Below are positions 45,848 to 55,448 of a stretch of 64,000 nt of DNA, in pieces. The stretch is from NCBI GenBank assembly GCA_031290985.1, contig JARLJW010000016.1:1-64000 (forward strand), given 5' to 3'. Under the pieces are notes generated by a model. The model was not told the origin of the DNA. It searched no databases and saw only the letters and a program-made list of their open reading frames with translations. The position numbers were made by a program, and so were the translations under genes. The stretch's first letter is position 1. Each line of letters starts with the position of its first letter. This DNA is from Verrucomicrobiia bacterium (GTDB taxonomy: Bacteria > Verrucomicrobiota > Verrucomicrobiia > Limisphaerales > UBA11358).

Positions 45848-46813
45848 ATGTGGTTGCTGGTCGGCCGGCTGGCGTCGGCGCAGACGAATGCGGCGACGAA
45901 TGAGGTGGTGACGGTAGATGTGAACGGCATGTTGAACGCGGCGCAGGCGTGGGCGAAGGATAATTTGGATGAGGATGTGTTGCAGGCGTTGCAGGGGGTG
46001 GACCGGTCGCAGGTGGAGGATTTTCTGAAGCATTACCAGGATTATCTGAAGGGGGATTATGTGCTGGACCTGGCGCAGTTGAAGGAGACGGCGACGACGG
46101 TGCTGCCGTTGCTGGAGGCGCATGAGGAGTCGAAGCCGTACGCGGGGTGGTTGCGGTCGCGGCTGGATTATTTTGAGGCGGCGCAGGAAATGCAGGCGCT
46201 GGCGACGGCGCCCGGGCCGGAGACGAACGCGCCGCCGTCCACGGGGGTGACGAATATTATCAGCCCGGTGCGGGCGGCGAATCCGTCGTTCAAGACGGAG
46301 CAGGAGATCTGGGTGAAGAAGGTGGCGCCGCGTCCGTGGCCGAAGGCGGCGGCGGAGGTGGTGCCGGAGTTGAAGCCGATTTTTGTGAGTGAGCGGGTGC
46401 CGGCGGAACTGGTGTGGCTGGCGGAGGTGGAGTCGGGGTTCGATGCGGATGTGGAGAGCCCGGCGGGGGCGCTGGGGATGTTTCAACTGATGCCGGCGAC
46501 GGCCAGGCAATATGGCCTGAGCCTGTGGCCGTTTGATGAACGGAAGCAGACGGAGCCGGCGGCGCACGCGGCGGCGAAGCTGCTGCGCAAGCTGCATGCG
46601 CAGTTCGGCGACTGGCGGCTGGCGGTGGCGGCGTATAATTGCGGGGCGGGGCGGGTGGCGAAGGCGCTGGCGCGTTACGGGGCGAAGAGTTATGCGGAGA
46701 TCGCGACGCATCTGCCGGCGGAGACGCAGATGTATGTGCCGAAGGTGGAGGCGACGGTGGGGTTGCGCGAGGGGATGGCGCTGGAGGGATTGAAGGTGCC
46801 GGATGCACTGTGA
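45848..46813 (+). CDS. Lytic murein transglycosylase (SLT domain), 5' end at an insertion
   Basis: A 321-residue protein from the ATG at 45848. The N-terminal half (about 25-130) is helical and has no assigned fold. The C-terminal half is a goose-type SLT/MltD-like domain: VWLAEVESGFDADVESPAGA with the catalytic Glu about 197, LGMFQLMPATARQYGL, and VAAYNCGAGRVAKAL. It cuts peptidoglycan glycan strands in the periplasm. The apparent signal peptide (MWLLVGRLASAQ) is very short and lacks basic residues, and the fold-back element ends just 16 bases upstream, so the original 5' end was probably replaced. The frame is also open through the element to 45626. It overlaps or nearly touches lpxC. Confidence 0.83.
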   Translation: MWLLVGRLASAQTNAATNEVVTVDVNGMLNAAQAWAKDNLDEDVLQALQGVDRSQVEDFLKHYQDYLKGDYVLDLAQLKETATTVLPLLEAHEESKPYAGWLRSRLDYFEAAQEMQALATAPGPETNAPPSTGVTNIISPVRAANPSFKTEQEIWVKKVAPRPWPKAAAEVVPELKPIFVSERVPAELVWLAEVESGFDADVESPAGALGMFQLMPATARQYGLSLWPFDERKQTEPAAHAAAKLLRKLHAQFGDWRLAVAAYNCGAGRVAKALARYGAKSYAEIATHLPAETQMYVPKVEATVGLREGMALEGLKVPDAL

Positions 46814-46850
46814 CCTTGCCAAGGCGACCGGGCTTTTGTCTAATTTGGGG

Positions 46851-48179
46851 GTGCTCAACCAGCAGACTCTCAATCGCGCCGCGAATTTTTCGGGCATCGG
46901 CCTGCATAACGGCAACCGGGTGAACATGGCGCTGCTGCCCGCGCCGGGGAACAGCGGGCTGATCTTCCGCCGGACGGACCTGGACGGGAAACCGGAGGTG
47001 GAGGCGCGCGTGGAAAACATCTCGATCACGAACCGGTCGACGACGCTGGCGAAGGGGAACGTGAAAATCCACACGGTGGAGCACGTGCTGGCCGCGCTGG
47101 TGGGGCTGGGGGTGGACAACGCGGTGATCGAGCTGGATGCGAACGAGCCGCCGATTGCGGACGGGAGCTCGCGGGATTTCACGCAGGTGATCAAGGCGGC
47201 GGGGATCAAGGAGCTGCCGGAGGCGCGGGAGTTCATCACGTTGACGGAGCCGATCGAGCTGCGGTCGGGGGACACGCTGATGACGGTTTTCCCGGATGAG
47301 AATTTCCGGATCACGTGCACGAGCACGGACAAGCGGAACCGGTTTACGCAATTTTATTCGACGGAGATCACGCCGAAGGTCTGGGAGAAGGAGTTGTGCC
47401 ATGCGCGGACGTTCGTTTTTTTTGAGGAGCTGGAATACCTGTTCAAGAACGGGCTGATCAAGGGCGGCAGCCTGGAGAGCGCGATCGTGATCCGCGATGA
47501 CGCGGTGCTGACGACGGAGCCGCTGCGTTACCCGGAGGAATTTGTCCGGCACAAGATCAGCGACATCATCGGCGACCTGGCGCTGCTGGGCAAGTCGTTG
47601 AAGGCGCATGTGGTGGCGGTGCGCCCGGGCCACGCGGCGAACTGCGAGCTGGCGCGGAAGATTTTGGAGCAGGTGAACCGGCCGTTGCGCGTGGCGCAGG
47701 CGCTGACGCCGCCCGGGCAGACCGGGTCGGAAGCGGCGCCCGCGGCCGCCGGCGCGATGGACATCAACGAGGTGATGAGGTTTCTGCCGCATCGCTATCC
47801 GTTCCTGCTGGTGGACCGGGTGTTGTCGATGGATGAAAAGAAGATCACGGCGTTGAAGAACGTCACGATCAATGAACCGTTTTTTCAGGGGCATTTTCCG
47901 GGCCACCCGATCATGCCGGGGGTTTTGCAGCTCGAGGCGATGGCGCAGGTGGGCGGCCTGTTGATGATGCAGAAATCAGCGCCAGGAAAACAGATCGCGT
48001 ATTTCATGTCCGCCGAGGATGTGAAGTGGCGCAAGCCGGTGCTGCCGGGGGATTCGCTGGTGATCGAGGTGGACATGATGAAGTCGCGCGGGAAAATCTG
48101 CAAAGCGAAGGGCAAATGCCTGGTTGACGGTGACGTGGTCAGCGAGGCGGAGGTGACCTTCATGCTGCGCGATGTCTGA
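46851..48179 (+). CDS. lpxC/fabZ: Bifunctional LpxC deacetylase / FabZ dehydratase
   Basis: A 442-residue fusion. The first part (about 1-275) is UDP-3-O-acyl-GlcNAc deacetylase, the committed step of lipid A synthesis: zinc ligands in HTVEH (second His at 78), FVRHKISDIIGDLALLG and the catalytic His in RPGHAANCE. The second part (about 300-442) is the FabZ hotdog fold with MRFLPHRYPFLLVDRV and FFQGHFPGHPIMPGVLQLEA (catalytic His and Glu). The GTG at 46851 aligns with the E. coli start (xxxQxTLxR) and puts the zinc His near canonical position 79; an ATG at 46803, overlapping the transglycosylase stop by 11 bases, is the alternative. The fusion is known in Bacteroidetes and Verrucomicrobia-related lineages. 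Confidence 0.95.
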   Translation: MLNQQTLNRAANFSGIGLHNGNRVNMALLPAPGNSGLIFRRTDLDGKPEVEARVENISITNRSTTLAKGNVKIHTVEHVLAALVGLGVDNAVIELDANEPPIADGSSRDFTQVIKAAGIKELPEAREFITLTEPIELRSGDTLMTVFPDENFRITCTSTDKRNRFTQFYSTEITPKVWEKELCHARTFVFFEELEYLFKNGLIKGGSLESAIVIRDDAVLTTEPLRYPEEFVRHKISDIIGDLALLGKSLKAHVVAVRPGHAANCELARKILEQVNRPLRVAQALTPPGQTGSEAAPAAAGAMDINEVMRFLPHRYPFLLVDRVLSMDEKKITALKNVTINEPFFQGHFPGHPIMPGVLQLEAMAQVGGLLMMQKSAPGKQIAYFMSAEDVKWRKPVLPGDSLVIEVDMMKSRGKICKAKGKCLVDGDVVSEAEVTFMLRDV

Positions 48180-48226
48180 ACAGAACCCCAAACCCACCAC
48201 GCTTTCCAACCTCTGATTTACAACTT

Positions 48227-49018
48227 GTGCCCGCCAAAAAGAAATCGAAACTGATCCATCCCACGGCGATCATTCACCGGACGGCGCAAATCGGCGCCGG
48301 TTGTGCGATCGGACCGTATTGCGTCATCGGTGAACATGTGGAAATCGGTGAGCAGTGCCGGCTGCATTCGCACATCGTCATCGACGGCCACACCTGCCTC
48401 GGGCGGGAGAATGACATCTATCCTTTTTGCAGCATCGGCCTGGGGGCGCAGGACACGAAGGTCAAGAGCGGCATCAACCGGACGGTGATCGGGAGCCATA
48501 ACATTTTCCGCGAGTACGTGTCGATCCATGGGCCGGGCGGCGCGGGCGGCTATACGCGCATCGGTTCACATAATCACATTCTGGCGTACGGGCACATCGC
48601 CCATAACGTCCAGTTGGGGAATCATGTCACGATGATCAACGTGGCGACGCTGGGCGGCCATGTGATCGTGGAGGACCGGGCGGTGATCGGCGGCCTGGCG
48701 GCGGTGCACCAGTTTTGCCGGATTGGCACGATGTCGATGATCGGCGGCTGCTCGAAGGTGGTGCAGGACATTCCGCCGTACATGATTTGTGACGGGAGCC
48801 CGGCGGGTTCGCGGACGATCAACAAGATCGGGCTGGAGCGCAACGGGGTTTCCGAGGAGGCGCAGAATGCGTTGAAGAAGGCGTATAAGATACTCTTCCG
48901 CAGCGACCTGGGCGGGACCAATGCGCTGGCAAAAATTGAACGGGATCTGCCGCCCTTGCCGGAGCTGAAGCATCTCATCGAGTTCGTCCGGGCGAGCGAG
49001 CGGGGCATCAGCAAATAA
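48227..49018 (+). CDS. lpxA: UDP-GlcNAc acyltransferase LpxA
   Basis: A 263-residue left-handed beta-helix acyltransferase, the first enzyme of lipid A synthesis. Hexapeptide repeats begin with IHPTAIIHRTAQIGAGCAIG, then GSHNHILAYGHIAHN with the catalytic His, GGLAAVHQFCRIG, and the helical tail. The start is GTG at 48227, 47 bases after the lpxC/fabZ stop. The basic PAKKKSK start is unusual but follows directly. The order LpxC/FabZ-LpxA is a standard lipid A operon. Confidence 0.95.
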   Translation: MPAKKKSKLIHPTAIIHRTAQIGAGCAIGPYCVIGEHVEIGEQCRLHSHIVIDGHTCLGRENDIYPFCSIGLGAQDTKVKSGINRTVIGSHNIFREYVSIHGPGGAGGYTRIGSHNHILAYGHIAHNVQLGNHVTMINVATLGGHVIVEDRAVIGGLAAVHQFCRIGTMSMIGGCSKVVQDIPPYMICDGSPAGSRTINKIGLERNGVSEEAQNALKKAYKILFRSDLGGTNALAKIERDLPPLPELKHLIEFVRASERGISK

Positions 49019-49107
49019 GGGGGCGCAAATCCGCGCTTGCAGCCGGGGAAAAGTTTGATAGATTCCTCGTCCGTTTCGGCCGGGGTAAAACCCGGGCGGG
49101 ACGGTTT

Positions 49108-49183
<76 letters not shown>

Positions 49184-49189
49184 CTTTAA

Positions 49190-49217
49190 ACCGCCAGCGT
49201 TTGCTGGCGGTTTTCTG
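49190..49217 (+). terminator. Terminator after tRNA-Lys
   Basis: ACCGCCAGC, loop GTTT, GCTGGCGGT, then TTTCTGTTTT: a 9-bp perfect stem 6 bases after the tRNA. Confidence 0.92.
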
Positions 49218-49229
49218 TTTTCCGGGCTG

Positions 49230-49405
49230 GAGCAGTTAAAGAAAAGTGGTAGCCATTCGGTTGGGAAAGAGTGAGGGCGGTCTTTTTGGGTTTTGGCTTC
49301 GTTTTGGCTCAGTCACGGGGTTATTTAAACCCGCTCCTTCGCCAAAGCCTCGCCAAAACCCAAAAATCCTCGCTCCGAATGGCTGCAATTTTTCTTTAAC
49401 CGCTC
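49230..49405. mobile_element. MITE-like fold-back element, copy 2
   Basis: 176 bases, closely similar to 45654-45831 across the interior (about 50 bases from GGGCGGTCTTTTTGGG onward nearly identical) and sharing the same terminal inverted repeats (GAGCAGTTAAAGAAAA... and ...TTTTTCTTTAACCGCTC). TG flanks both ends (49228-49229 and 49406-49407). It sits 13 bases after the tRNA terminator. The reverse strand reads open through it, but the palindromic structure makes a protein unlikely. Confidence 0.82.
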
Positions 49406-49506
49406 TGGCGAAACCGCGGCCGGAGGACCGGCAATGGTGAAGAATGGCCCGCTTTATCAAATCGAATTTGCTTTCGCCGTCCAGCCGGCTCTGCTAGAAA
49501 AATGCT

Positions 49507-50415
49507 GTGCGTAAACTCCTTTTGCTTTTCAGCCTGTGGTTGGGCCTCGCTGCGCTGGCGGCGGCGGCCGACACCTATTCGATGGCCGATGGCGGCTCGG
49601 TGGCCGGTGAGATTGTGAAGTTCGATGACAACGGGATCATGATCCACACGCCGGAGGAGGCTTATACGAACGTACCGTGGGCGCGTTTTTCGCAGGAGGC
49701 GTTAAAGCAACTTTCGGCCAACGCGAAGCTCAAGAGTTTTGTCGAGCCGTTCATCGTGCCGACGGAGGCGGAGCGTCCGCCCAAGGCGGAAATCACGGTC
49801 GTGGCCGTGGTGCGTCCGGAACTGCCCGCCCATCCCTCGTTCTTCGGCGGATTGTTCAAGTCCGGCCTCGGGCTGTTTATCCTGCTGGTGATTTATGTGG
49901 CGAATCTATTTGCGGCGTATGAAATCTCCATTGTGAAGGCGCGCGCGCCAGCGCAGGTCATGGGGCTGGCCGCAGTGCTGCCGATCATCGGGCCGGTCAT
50001 TTTTCTGATCATGCCCATGCAGGTGGAGGCGCCGCCCGAGGAGGTGGCGCCGGCGGACGAGGCGCCCAAGCACATCCCCGGGCAAAAGCCGCCGGAACAG
50101 ATCCAGATCGGGGAGGCTTCCTGGAAGCCGCAGGACGAAAAGGAGAAAAAGCCGGAAGCGCAGGTTTATTCGCGCGGCAAGTTTACGTTCAACAAGCGCT
50201 TTGTCGAAACCCGGTTTGCGGCGTTCGTCGGCGGGGCGGGCGGCGAGCAGGCGAAAAAGTTCACGATGGAAGTGCGGACGATGAAAGACCTGCTGACCGT
50301 TGAGCACATCGCGCAGATCGGCGCGACGGAAATTATTTTTGAGACCCCCAAAGGCCAGATCACGGTGCCGATGGCCGACATCCAGGAAATCAAACTAAAC
50401 CCCAAGACCAATTGA
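49507..50415 (+). CDS. Membrane protein of unknown function with signal peptide
   Basis: A 302-residue protein starting at GTG 49507. A signal peptide (RKLLLLFSLWLGLAALAAAA) is followed by a small beta-rich domain (DGGSVAGEIVKFDDNGIMIH, as in DUFs with a 'GxVxG' SH3-like start) and two or three helices (about 125-145 and 155-175). A Pro/Glu-rich linker with PAEEVAPADEAP-like residues and IPGQKPPEQIQIGEA precedes a final alpha/beta domain (about 220-302) ending GQITVPMADIQEIKL. I recognise no named family. It precedes and overlaps the adenylate-kinase-like gene by 4 bases (TTGA), so the two are probably coupled. Confidence 0.72.
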   Translation: MRKLLLLFSLWLGLAALAAAADTYSMADGGSVAGEIVKFDDNGIMIHTPEEAYTNVPWARFSQEALKQLSANAKLKSFVEPFIVPTEAERPPKAEITVVAVVRPELPAHPSFFGGLFKSGLGLFILLVIYVANLFAAYEISIVKARAPAQVMGLAAVLPIIGPVIFLIMPMQVEAPPEEVAPADEAPKHIPGQKPPEQIQIGEASWKPQDEKEKKPEAQVYSRGKFTFNKRFVETRFAAFVGGAGGEQAKKFTMEVRTMKDLLTVEHIAQIGATEIIFETPKGQITVPMADIQEIKLNPKTN

Positions 50416-50993
50416 AATACCGCAGCATCCTTCTCTTTGGCGCCCCCGGTGTCGGCAAAGGCACCCAAGGTAAAATCCTCGGCGCCATCCCGAACTTCTT
50501 CCACTGCGCGTGCGGTGATGTGTTCCGCAATTTGCGGGCCGACAGTACGCTGGGCCGGCTGTTCATCGAGTATTCCGGCCGCGGCCAACTGGTGCCCGAT
50601 GAGCCGACGATTGAGTTGTGGCGGCATTTCATCGAGAACAACACCAAGATCGGCCGGTTCCATCCCGCGACGGACACGCTGGTGCTGGATGGCATTCCGC
50701 GCAACGTGGCGCAGGCGAAAATTCTCAAGAACACGCTCAACGTGGCGGCGGTTTTTTACATGCGTTCATCCGATGAGGAGAAGCTGGTGGCGCGCATCCA
50801 GCGCCGTGCGGTCAAGGAGAACCGGCTGGACGACGCCAACTTGAATGTCATCCGCGACCGCCTGCACGTCTACGAAAGCGAGACCAAGCCGGTGCTGAAA
50901 TTTTACGGACGCAGCCTGGTTCACAACATCAACGCCGACCAGTCACCGGCCAAGGTGCTGGTGGACATCCTGCGTCACGTGGCGAAAAAATAA
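50412..50993 (+). CDS. Adenylate kinase-family nucleoside monophosphate kinase
   Basis: A 193-residue kinase with the P-loop LLFGAPGVGKGTQG at about residue 7, CGDVFRNL in the NMP-binding part, and DGIPRNVAQAKIL replacing the usual DGFPR. The LID segment is short and lacks zinc Cys, like the short AMK forms. It starts at TTG (50412), which overlaps the previous stop (TTGA). It would convert AMP plus ATP to ADP or act on a related nucleotide. An ordinary adk may exist elsewhere, so it is not given that name with certainty. Confidence 0.82.
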   Translation: MKYRSILLFGAPGVGKGTQGKILGAIPNFFHCACGDVFRNLRADSTLGRLFIEYSGRGQLVPDEPTIELWRHFIENNTKIGRFHPATDTLVLDGIPRNVAQAKILKNTLNVAAVFYMRSSDEEKLVARIQRRAVKENRLDDANLNVIRDRLHVYESETKPVLKFYGRSLVHNINADQSPAKVLVDILRHVAKK

Positions 50994-51000
50994 CGCGGCC

Positions 51001-51951
51001 ATGACGGCGCTGCGGATCATTTTCATGGGGACGGCGGAACTGTCCTGCGCCAGCCTGGAAAAACTTTGCGGCGACCCCCGGTTCCAGGTCGTCGCAGTCG
51101 TCACCCAGCCGGACAAGCCCAAGGGCCGCGACCTGAAACTCCAGCCATCGCCGGTCAAGGTTCTGGCGCAGAAGTTCAACCTGACGGTCTGGCAGCCGCT
51201 GAAGGCGCGGGACGAAAATTTCATTGCCGAACTGCGTGCGCTCAAGCCGGACTTGATTGTGGTGGTGGCCTATGGCCAGATTTTACCCCAAAGCGTCCTG
51301 GATCTTCCGGCGCATGGCTGCCTGAACGTGCATACTTCATTGCTGCCCAAATACCGGGGGGCGGCGCCGATCCAATGGGCGATCGCCAATGGTGACGCCG
51401 AGACGGGGGTGACCATCATGAAGATGGATGCCGGCCTGGACACCGGGCCGGTGCTGGCTCTGCGCCGGACCCCGATCGTGCCGGAGGATGATTCACAAAT
51501 TTTGCATGACCGTCTGGCGCAGCTCGGTGCGCAACTGCTGGTGGAGACCATCCTGGATTACGTCGCCGGCAAGATCCGGCCGCAACCGCAACCGGCCGAA
51601 GGATCGACTTACGCGGCGAAGATAAAAAAGGAGGACGGACATATCGACTGGAATTTGCCGGCGAAGCGGATCTGGAGCCGGCAGCGGGCCTTCACGCCGT
51701 GGCCGGGGGCATTTACTTTTTTGCCGGCGACGCCCAGGCCGCAACTGCTGAAAATCTGGAGGCTGGAACTGGTTGAAAGGTCCGGCCCGGCAGGGGAGGT
51801 GTTGTCCGTGGATAAGGACGGAATCGTGGTCGCTTGTGGCGAAGGCGCGGTGCGCATCTTGGAACTGCAATTGGAAGGCGGCAAGCGGCTCACCTGCGCG
51901 CAATTTCTCTCCGGTCATCCGTTGAAGGCCGGCGGGGTGTTTGCCGCCTAA
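51001..51951 (+). CDS. fmt: Methionyl-tRNA formyltransferase
   Basis: A 316-residue enzyme that formylates initiator Met-tRNA. The folate-binding catalytic domain shows IIFMGTAELSCASLE, VVTQPDKPKGRDLKLQPSPV and the catalytic NVHTSLLPKYRGAAPIQWAI (Asn-His), then ITMKMDAGLDTGP. The C-terminal OB-like domain runs from about 205 to the end. It begins 7 bases after the kinase-like gene, in the same operon. Its last 4 bases overlap the opposing GH43 gene. Confidence 0.96.
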   Translation: MTALRIIFMGTAELSCASLEKLCGDPRFQVVAVVTQPDKPKGRDLKLQPSPVKVLAQKFNLTVWQPLKARDENFIAELRALKPDLIVVVAYGQILPQSVLDLPAHGCLNVHTSLLPKYRGAAPIQWAIANGDAETGVTIMKMDAGLDTGPVLALRRTPIVPEDDSQILHDRLAQLGAQLLVETILDYVAGKIRPQPQPAEGSTYAAKIKKEDGHIDWNLPAKRIWSRQRAFTPWPGAFTFLPATPRPQLLKIWRLELVERSGPAGEVLSVDKDGIVVACGEGAVRILELQLEGGKRLTCAQFLSGHPLKAGGVFAA

Positions 51952-52916
51952 TTTACGGCCACCGGCCAGCCGCTGCTCCAATCGATCTTCCCGATGGCCA
52001 GCCGCGAACGGCCGTGCGTATCGGCATCGTAGTAGTGGTAGCTGAACCGGGTCACGCCGTTCGTGCCGCCGTCAGCCACGATGCCGATGTGGCCGGGGCC
52101 GATGAAACGGCCGCTGCTTTGCAGAAAGGGTGAGCCGCCGCCGGTCGCAAGGTCGTTGCCGTCCCGGTCGCGGTAGGGACCGGTGATCGTTTCGGCGCGA
52201 CCGACGCGCACCTCATAGGTGCTGTTGGTGCCTTGGCAGCATTGTCCCCAGTTCACGAAGAGGTAATAAAATTTATCGTGCCGTGTCAGGCAGGAGGCTT
52301 CGATGGAATGGTTCCAGGCCAGTGGTTGTGGCGGCGCGTTGGTCGCCTTGCGCAGGCCGGTTTGCGGGTCGAGCTCGGTCAAAAAAATTCCCCGCCAGTA
52401 GGACCCGAAGGCCAGCCAGAGCCGTCCATCGGTGTCCAGAAACACACTGGGATCTATGGTGTTGTAAGCGTAACCGTTGGTGGAATGGATGACTTCGCCG
52501 ACATCCTGCCACCGAAACGTTTTCGCGGAAGGATCGAGGGTGGCATTCGTTGCCAGGCCAATCGCCGAAGTCTGTTTGCCCCAGGCCGACACCGAATAGT
52601 AGAGGAAGAATTTTTCCTTCACCCGTATGACATCCGGTGCCCAGAAATAGCCGTCAAAACCTGGCGCAATGGTTTTCGTCCAGCCCGGCGGGCGGGTAAA
52701 CACGGGTGCTTCCGGCTGCCAATGAACCAGATCCGGGGACGATTTGACACTGATGCCGGGGCGTGTGCCGAAGACGAAGTAACGGCCGTGGTCTTTGACA
52801 ATTGTGGACGGATCATGGATGAATGTCTGGCCCTCCAAGTCCGGCGGTGTGTAGCCGGTCCCGGCACAATGCGCCGAGATGGCGGCCAAAACGAGCAGGC
52901 TGGGGCCAAGTTTCAT
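51948..52916 (-). CDS. GH43 arabinanase-like glycosidase, secreted
   Basis: A 322-residue exported glycosidase with a signal peptide (MKLGPSLLVLAAISAHC). The five-bladed GH43 fold shows TFIHDPSTIVKDHGRYFVFGT (general base Asp), FWAPDVIRV with the pKa modulator Asp near 105, NTIDPSVFLDTDGRLWLAFG and SIEASCLTRHDKFYYLFVNW with the catalytic acid Glu. A late FIGPGHIGIV and NGVTRFSYHYYDA match arabinan endo-1,5-alpha-L-arabinanases. It would degrade plant arabinan outside the cell. There is no substrate-binding module. It is convergent with fmt. Confidence 0.88.
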   Translation of the reverse strand: MKLGPSLLVLAAISAHCAGTGYTPPDLEGQTFIHDPSTIVKDHGRYFVFGTRPGISVKSSPDLVHWQPEAPVFTRPPGWTKTIAPGFDGYFWAPDVIRVKEKFFLYYSVSAWGKQTSAIGLATNATLDPSAKTFRWQDVGEVIHSTNGYAYNTIDPSVFLDTDGRLWLAFGSYWRGIFLTELDPQTGLRKATNAPPQPLAWNHSIEASCLTRHDKFYYLFVNWGQCCQGTNSTYEVRVGRAETITGPYRDRDGNDLATGGGSPFLQSSGRFIGPGHIGIVADGGTNGVTRFSYHYYDADTHGRSRLAIGKIDWSSGWPVAVN

Positions 52917-53057
52917 TTGCTCCAGTTAGCCACGGATCGTGAAGGGAAGAAACATGGAAATTTGCACGCGTTCGGAGAACGCCCGTTTCCCATGACCCAG
53001 ATCATCTTATCAATGCCAGCCCGGTCCGTCGCTGCGTATTAACATCGGGGATGTCTT

Positions 53058-55211
53058 TCAGAATTTGTTCGATTTCATTTTTGGCGGCATCTGGTTCCGG
53101 CTGACTGTGGAGGGCATCCGGACAGGGGCATTGGAGCGGCCGTTCTCATTTGCCGGGCCCGGACGTTTGGCCGCAGGTGCTGTTTTTGAAATTTTCTGAT
53201 TATGATTGTGGGAAGAGCTGGTGGCTGGCCGTCCATTACCGCCAACCAGTTGCAATAGTTCTTCCACGGACTGTTTCATGGTGATGGCCTGGGCATTTAA
53301 TTCTTCCGCCGCCGCCGCACTTTCCTCGGCAGTTGCCGCATTGGACTGGGTAACCTGGTCCATCTGGCTGACCGCCAGATTGATTTGCGTAATCCCCTGG
53401 GTCTGTTCCCGTGACGCCCCGGAAACACCGGCGACCAGTTCATCCACCTGCCGGACCTGGGATACGATTTCAGTCAGAACCGCGGCGATCTTGCCGCTGA
53501 TTTCCACTCCCTTGGCGGATTTGTCGATGGCGCTTTCAATCTTGGCAGCGGTTTCCTTGGCGGCTTGGGCGCTGCGTTGGGCGAGATTGCGAACCTCATC
53601 AGCGACGACGGCAAAACCCATGCCGGCTTCACCGGCGCGAGCGGCCTCGACGGCGGCGTTCAAGGCGAGGATGTTGGTCTGAAAGGCAATTTCATCAATC
53701 GTCTTGATGATTTTGGCAATATCGTCGGATGAAACCTTGATGGATTGCATCGCGGCGGACATGGCTTCCATGTCGGTCGAACCGCGTTCGGCGACCGCCC
53801 GGGTCGCCCGCGTCAACTCATTCGCTTTCATCGCATTGTCCGTATTGCGTTGCGTCATGCTGGCCATTTCCTCCAGAGAGGCGCTTGATTCTTCCAGGGA
53901 GGCGGCCTGTTCGCTGGCACCTTCCGCCAGGGTTTGGCTGGCCAGGGAAACCTGATTGGCGGCGGAAGCGGTTTGATCGGCACTGATATCAAGCACTTCA
54001 CTAACCCGTTGAATCGGCCGGTTGATCGAACCGGCAATTAAAAAGCTGGCCAGCAATGCCATGAGCAACAAGACAACAGCCACCAAGATCATCACCCAAA
54101 GCATCTGGTTCAAGTTGTTCGTGGTGGCAGCCTGCGCCTCCATGAATTCATCATAATAACCACTGGTTCCGATGACCCAATCCCAAGGTTCAAAATAAGT
54201 GACGGCCGCGAATTTTTCACGCGGCATGGGATTGCCCGGATCATTCCATTGGTAATCGATCATTTTGGCGTCACCAGCGGTTGTGGCAAGGGCTTGATTG
54301 ACGATGTTTTGGATGACGAGATTGCCTTTTGCGTCCATGGTTTCCCAGACATTGGTGCCGTCCTTCGCCCCGTTGTGGGAAATGATATAATGCCCGCGCA
54401 AATCTCCCTTGCCGCCCAAGACATAGACGTAGCCGCCCTTGCCCAGGGTGACTTTCAGAATGCTGTCCCGTGCGGACCGGGTCGCATCAGTCATGTTCAC
54501 GCCCACGAAAAACATGCCGATCACTTTTTGATGGGCCGCATCCCAAAGCGGTTCATAAACAGTATTGTGCCACGCATTGACAACGAGCGCCCGGCCGTGA
54601 TAGGTGTCTCCGCCCAGGACGGTCTTTACCACGGCATTCGGACTGCCGTTGGGGTCAATGGCTGGGATATACGAGCCGACCGCCCGCTGGCCATCGGGCT
54701 TGATGACGGTGGTGCACACGCGCAACATATCCCCGGCGTCATTCATCCGTTGAAAAATGGTCGCTTCCGCACCGGTGAAATGCTTGGCATCATCGACCAT
54801 CAGGGAGATGTTTTTTGCGCTGGCATTTTGTCCGAACCATTGGCTGCCGGCCATCAACTTGGGCAGTTCCACCGGGGCCTTTTCATGGGTAACCTGATTT
54901 TCCGCCTCCCAGGTTACCTTTTCCGGGCCAAGCGAAATCGGGCCTTGTTGCTGGAGCAGGTCATGAGCGGCCGCAAAGTCATGTTCCAATGTTCGGCTGC
55001 CTTGGGCTTCCGTGGCGGCGCACATGTTCCATAGCGTCGTGGTCAGCTTGGTGGCCTGCTCATAGGTCTGCTGATTTGCAATTTTATTCAAGGCCGGTGA
55101 CAGCCGGCCCTTTTCAATGACCAAAATCAGCATTAAAACCAAAATAGTAATGGCAACGAGCGCGAAGCTTAACAGGGTTATCCGGCTGCGGATTTTAAGG
55201 CTAAACTTCAT
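53058..55211 (-). CDS. Methyl-accepting chemotaxis protein with Cache-type sensor
   Basis: A 717-residue chemoreceptor. Helix 1 is about residues 12-30; a long periplasmic domain (about 31-370) of the Cache_3-Cache_2 class follows ([36 protein letters not shown]). Helix 2 is about 372-394. The long coiled-coil signalling part has the hairpin tip [22 protein letters not shown] and [21 protein letters not shown] at about 545-580. An Ala/Gly/Pro-rich tail without a methylation pentapeptide closes it. No other chemotaxis gene is nearby. It is transcribed alone on the minus strand. Confidence 0.94.
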   Translation of the reverse strand: MKFSLKIRSRITLLSFALVAITILVLMLILVIEKGRLSPALNKIANQQTYEQATKLTTTLWNMCAATEAQGSRTLEHDFAAAHDLLQQQGPISLGPEKVTWEAENQVTHEKAPVELPKLMAGSQWFGQNASAKNISLMVDDAKHFTGAEATIFQRMNDAGDMLRVCTTVIKPDGQRAVGSYIPAIDPNGSPNAVVKTVLGGDTYHGRALVVNAWHNTVYEPLWDAAHQKVIGMFFVGVNMTDATRSARDSILKVTLGKGGYVYVLGGKGDLRGHYIISHNGAKDGTNVWETMDAKGNLVIQNIVNQALATTAGDAKMIDYQWNDPGNPMPREKFAAVTYFEPWDWVIGTSGYYDEFMEAQAATTNNLNQMLWVMILVAVVLLLMALLASFLIAGSINRPIQRVSEVLDISADQTASAANQVSLASQTLAEGASEQAASLEESSASLEEMASMTQRNTDNAMKANELTRATRAVAERGSTDMEAMSAAMQSIKVSSDDIAKIIKTIDEIAFQTNILALNAAVEAARAGEAGMGFAVVADEVRNLAQRSAQAAKETAAKIESAIDKSAKGVEISGKIAAVLTEIVSQVRQVDELVAGVSGASREQTQGITQINLAVSQMDQVTQSNAATAEESAAAAEELNAQAITMKQSVEELLQLVGGNGRPATSSSHNHNQKISKTAPAAKRPGPANENGRSNAPVRMPSTVSRNQMPPKMKSNKF

Positions 55212-55448
55212 GGTTCTTGATTTGAATGCTTATTTTGCGTCAATTTACAAATTGGATTCGCACAAATCATACATCGGCAAGTTGACGGGAAGTCGTGAGC
55301 CTTATCTTGCAAAATCCGGGGACAATCTTGTCATCTGTTTGCCGCAGCCATTGGTCCGGATGGAACGGCAGATCAGGCGCCAAAGCCGGAAGGCCGGAGC
55401 CGCGTGCACATGGCGCGGGCGAACGGCCAGGCCGGGATGGGAGATTAA

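Noticed and set aside
45536-47906. Two long minus-strand open frames (45536-47332 and 46290-47906)
   Set aside because: They oppose the transglycosylase and LpxC/FabZ genes, are very rich in Arg, Pro and His, and have no recognisable domain.
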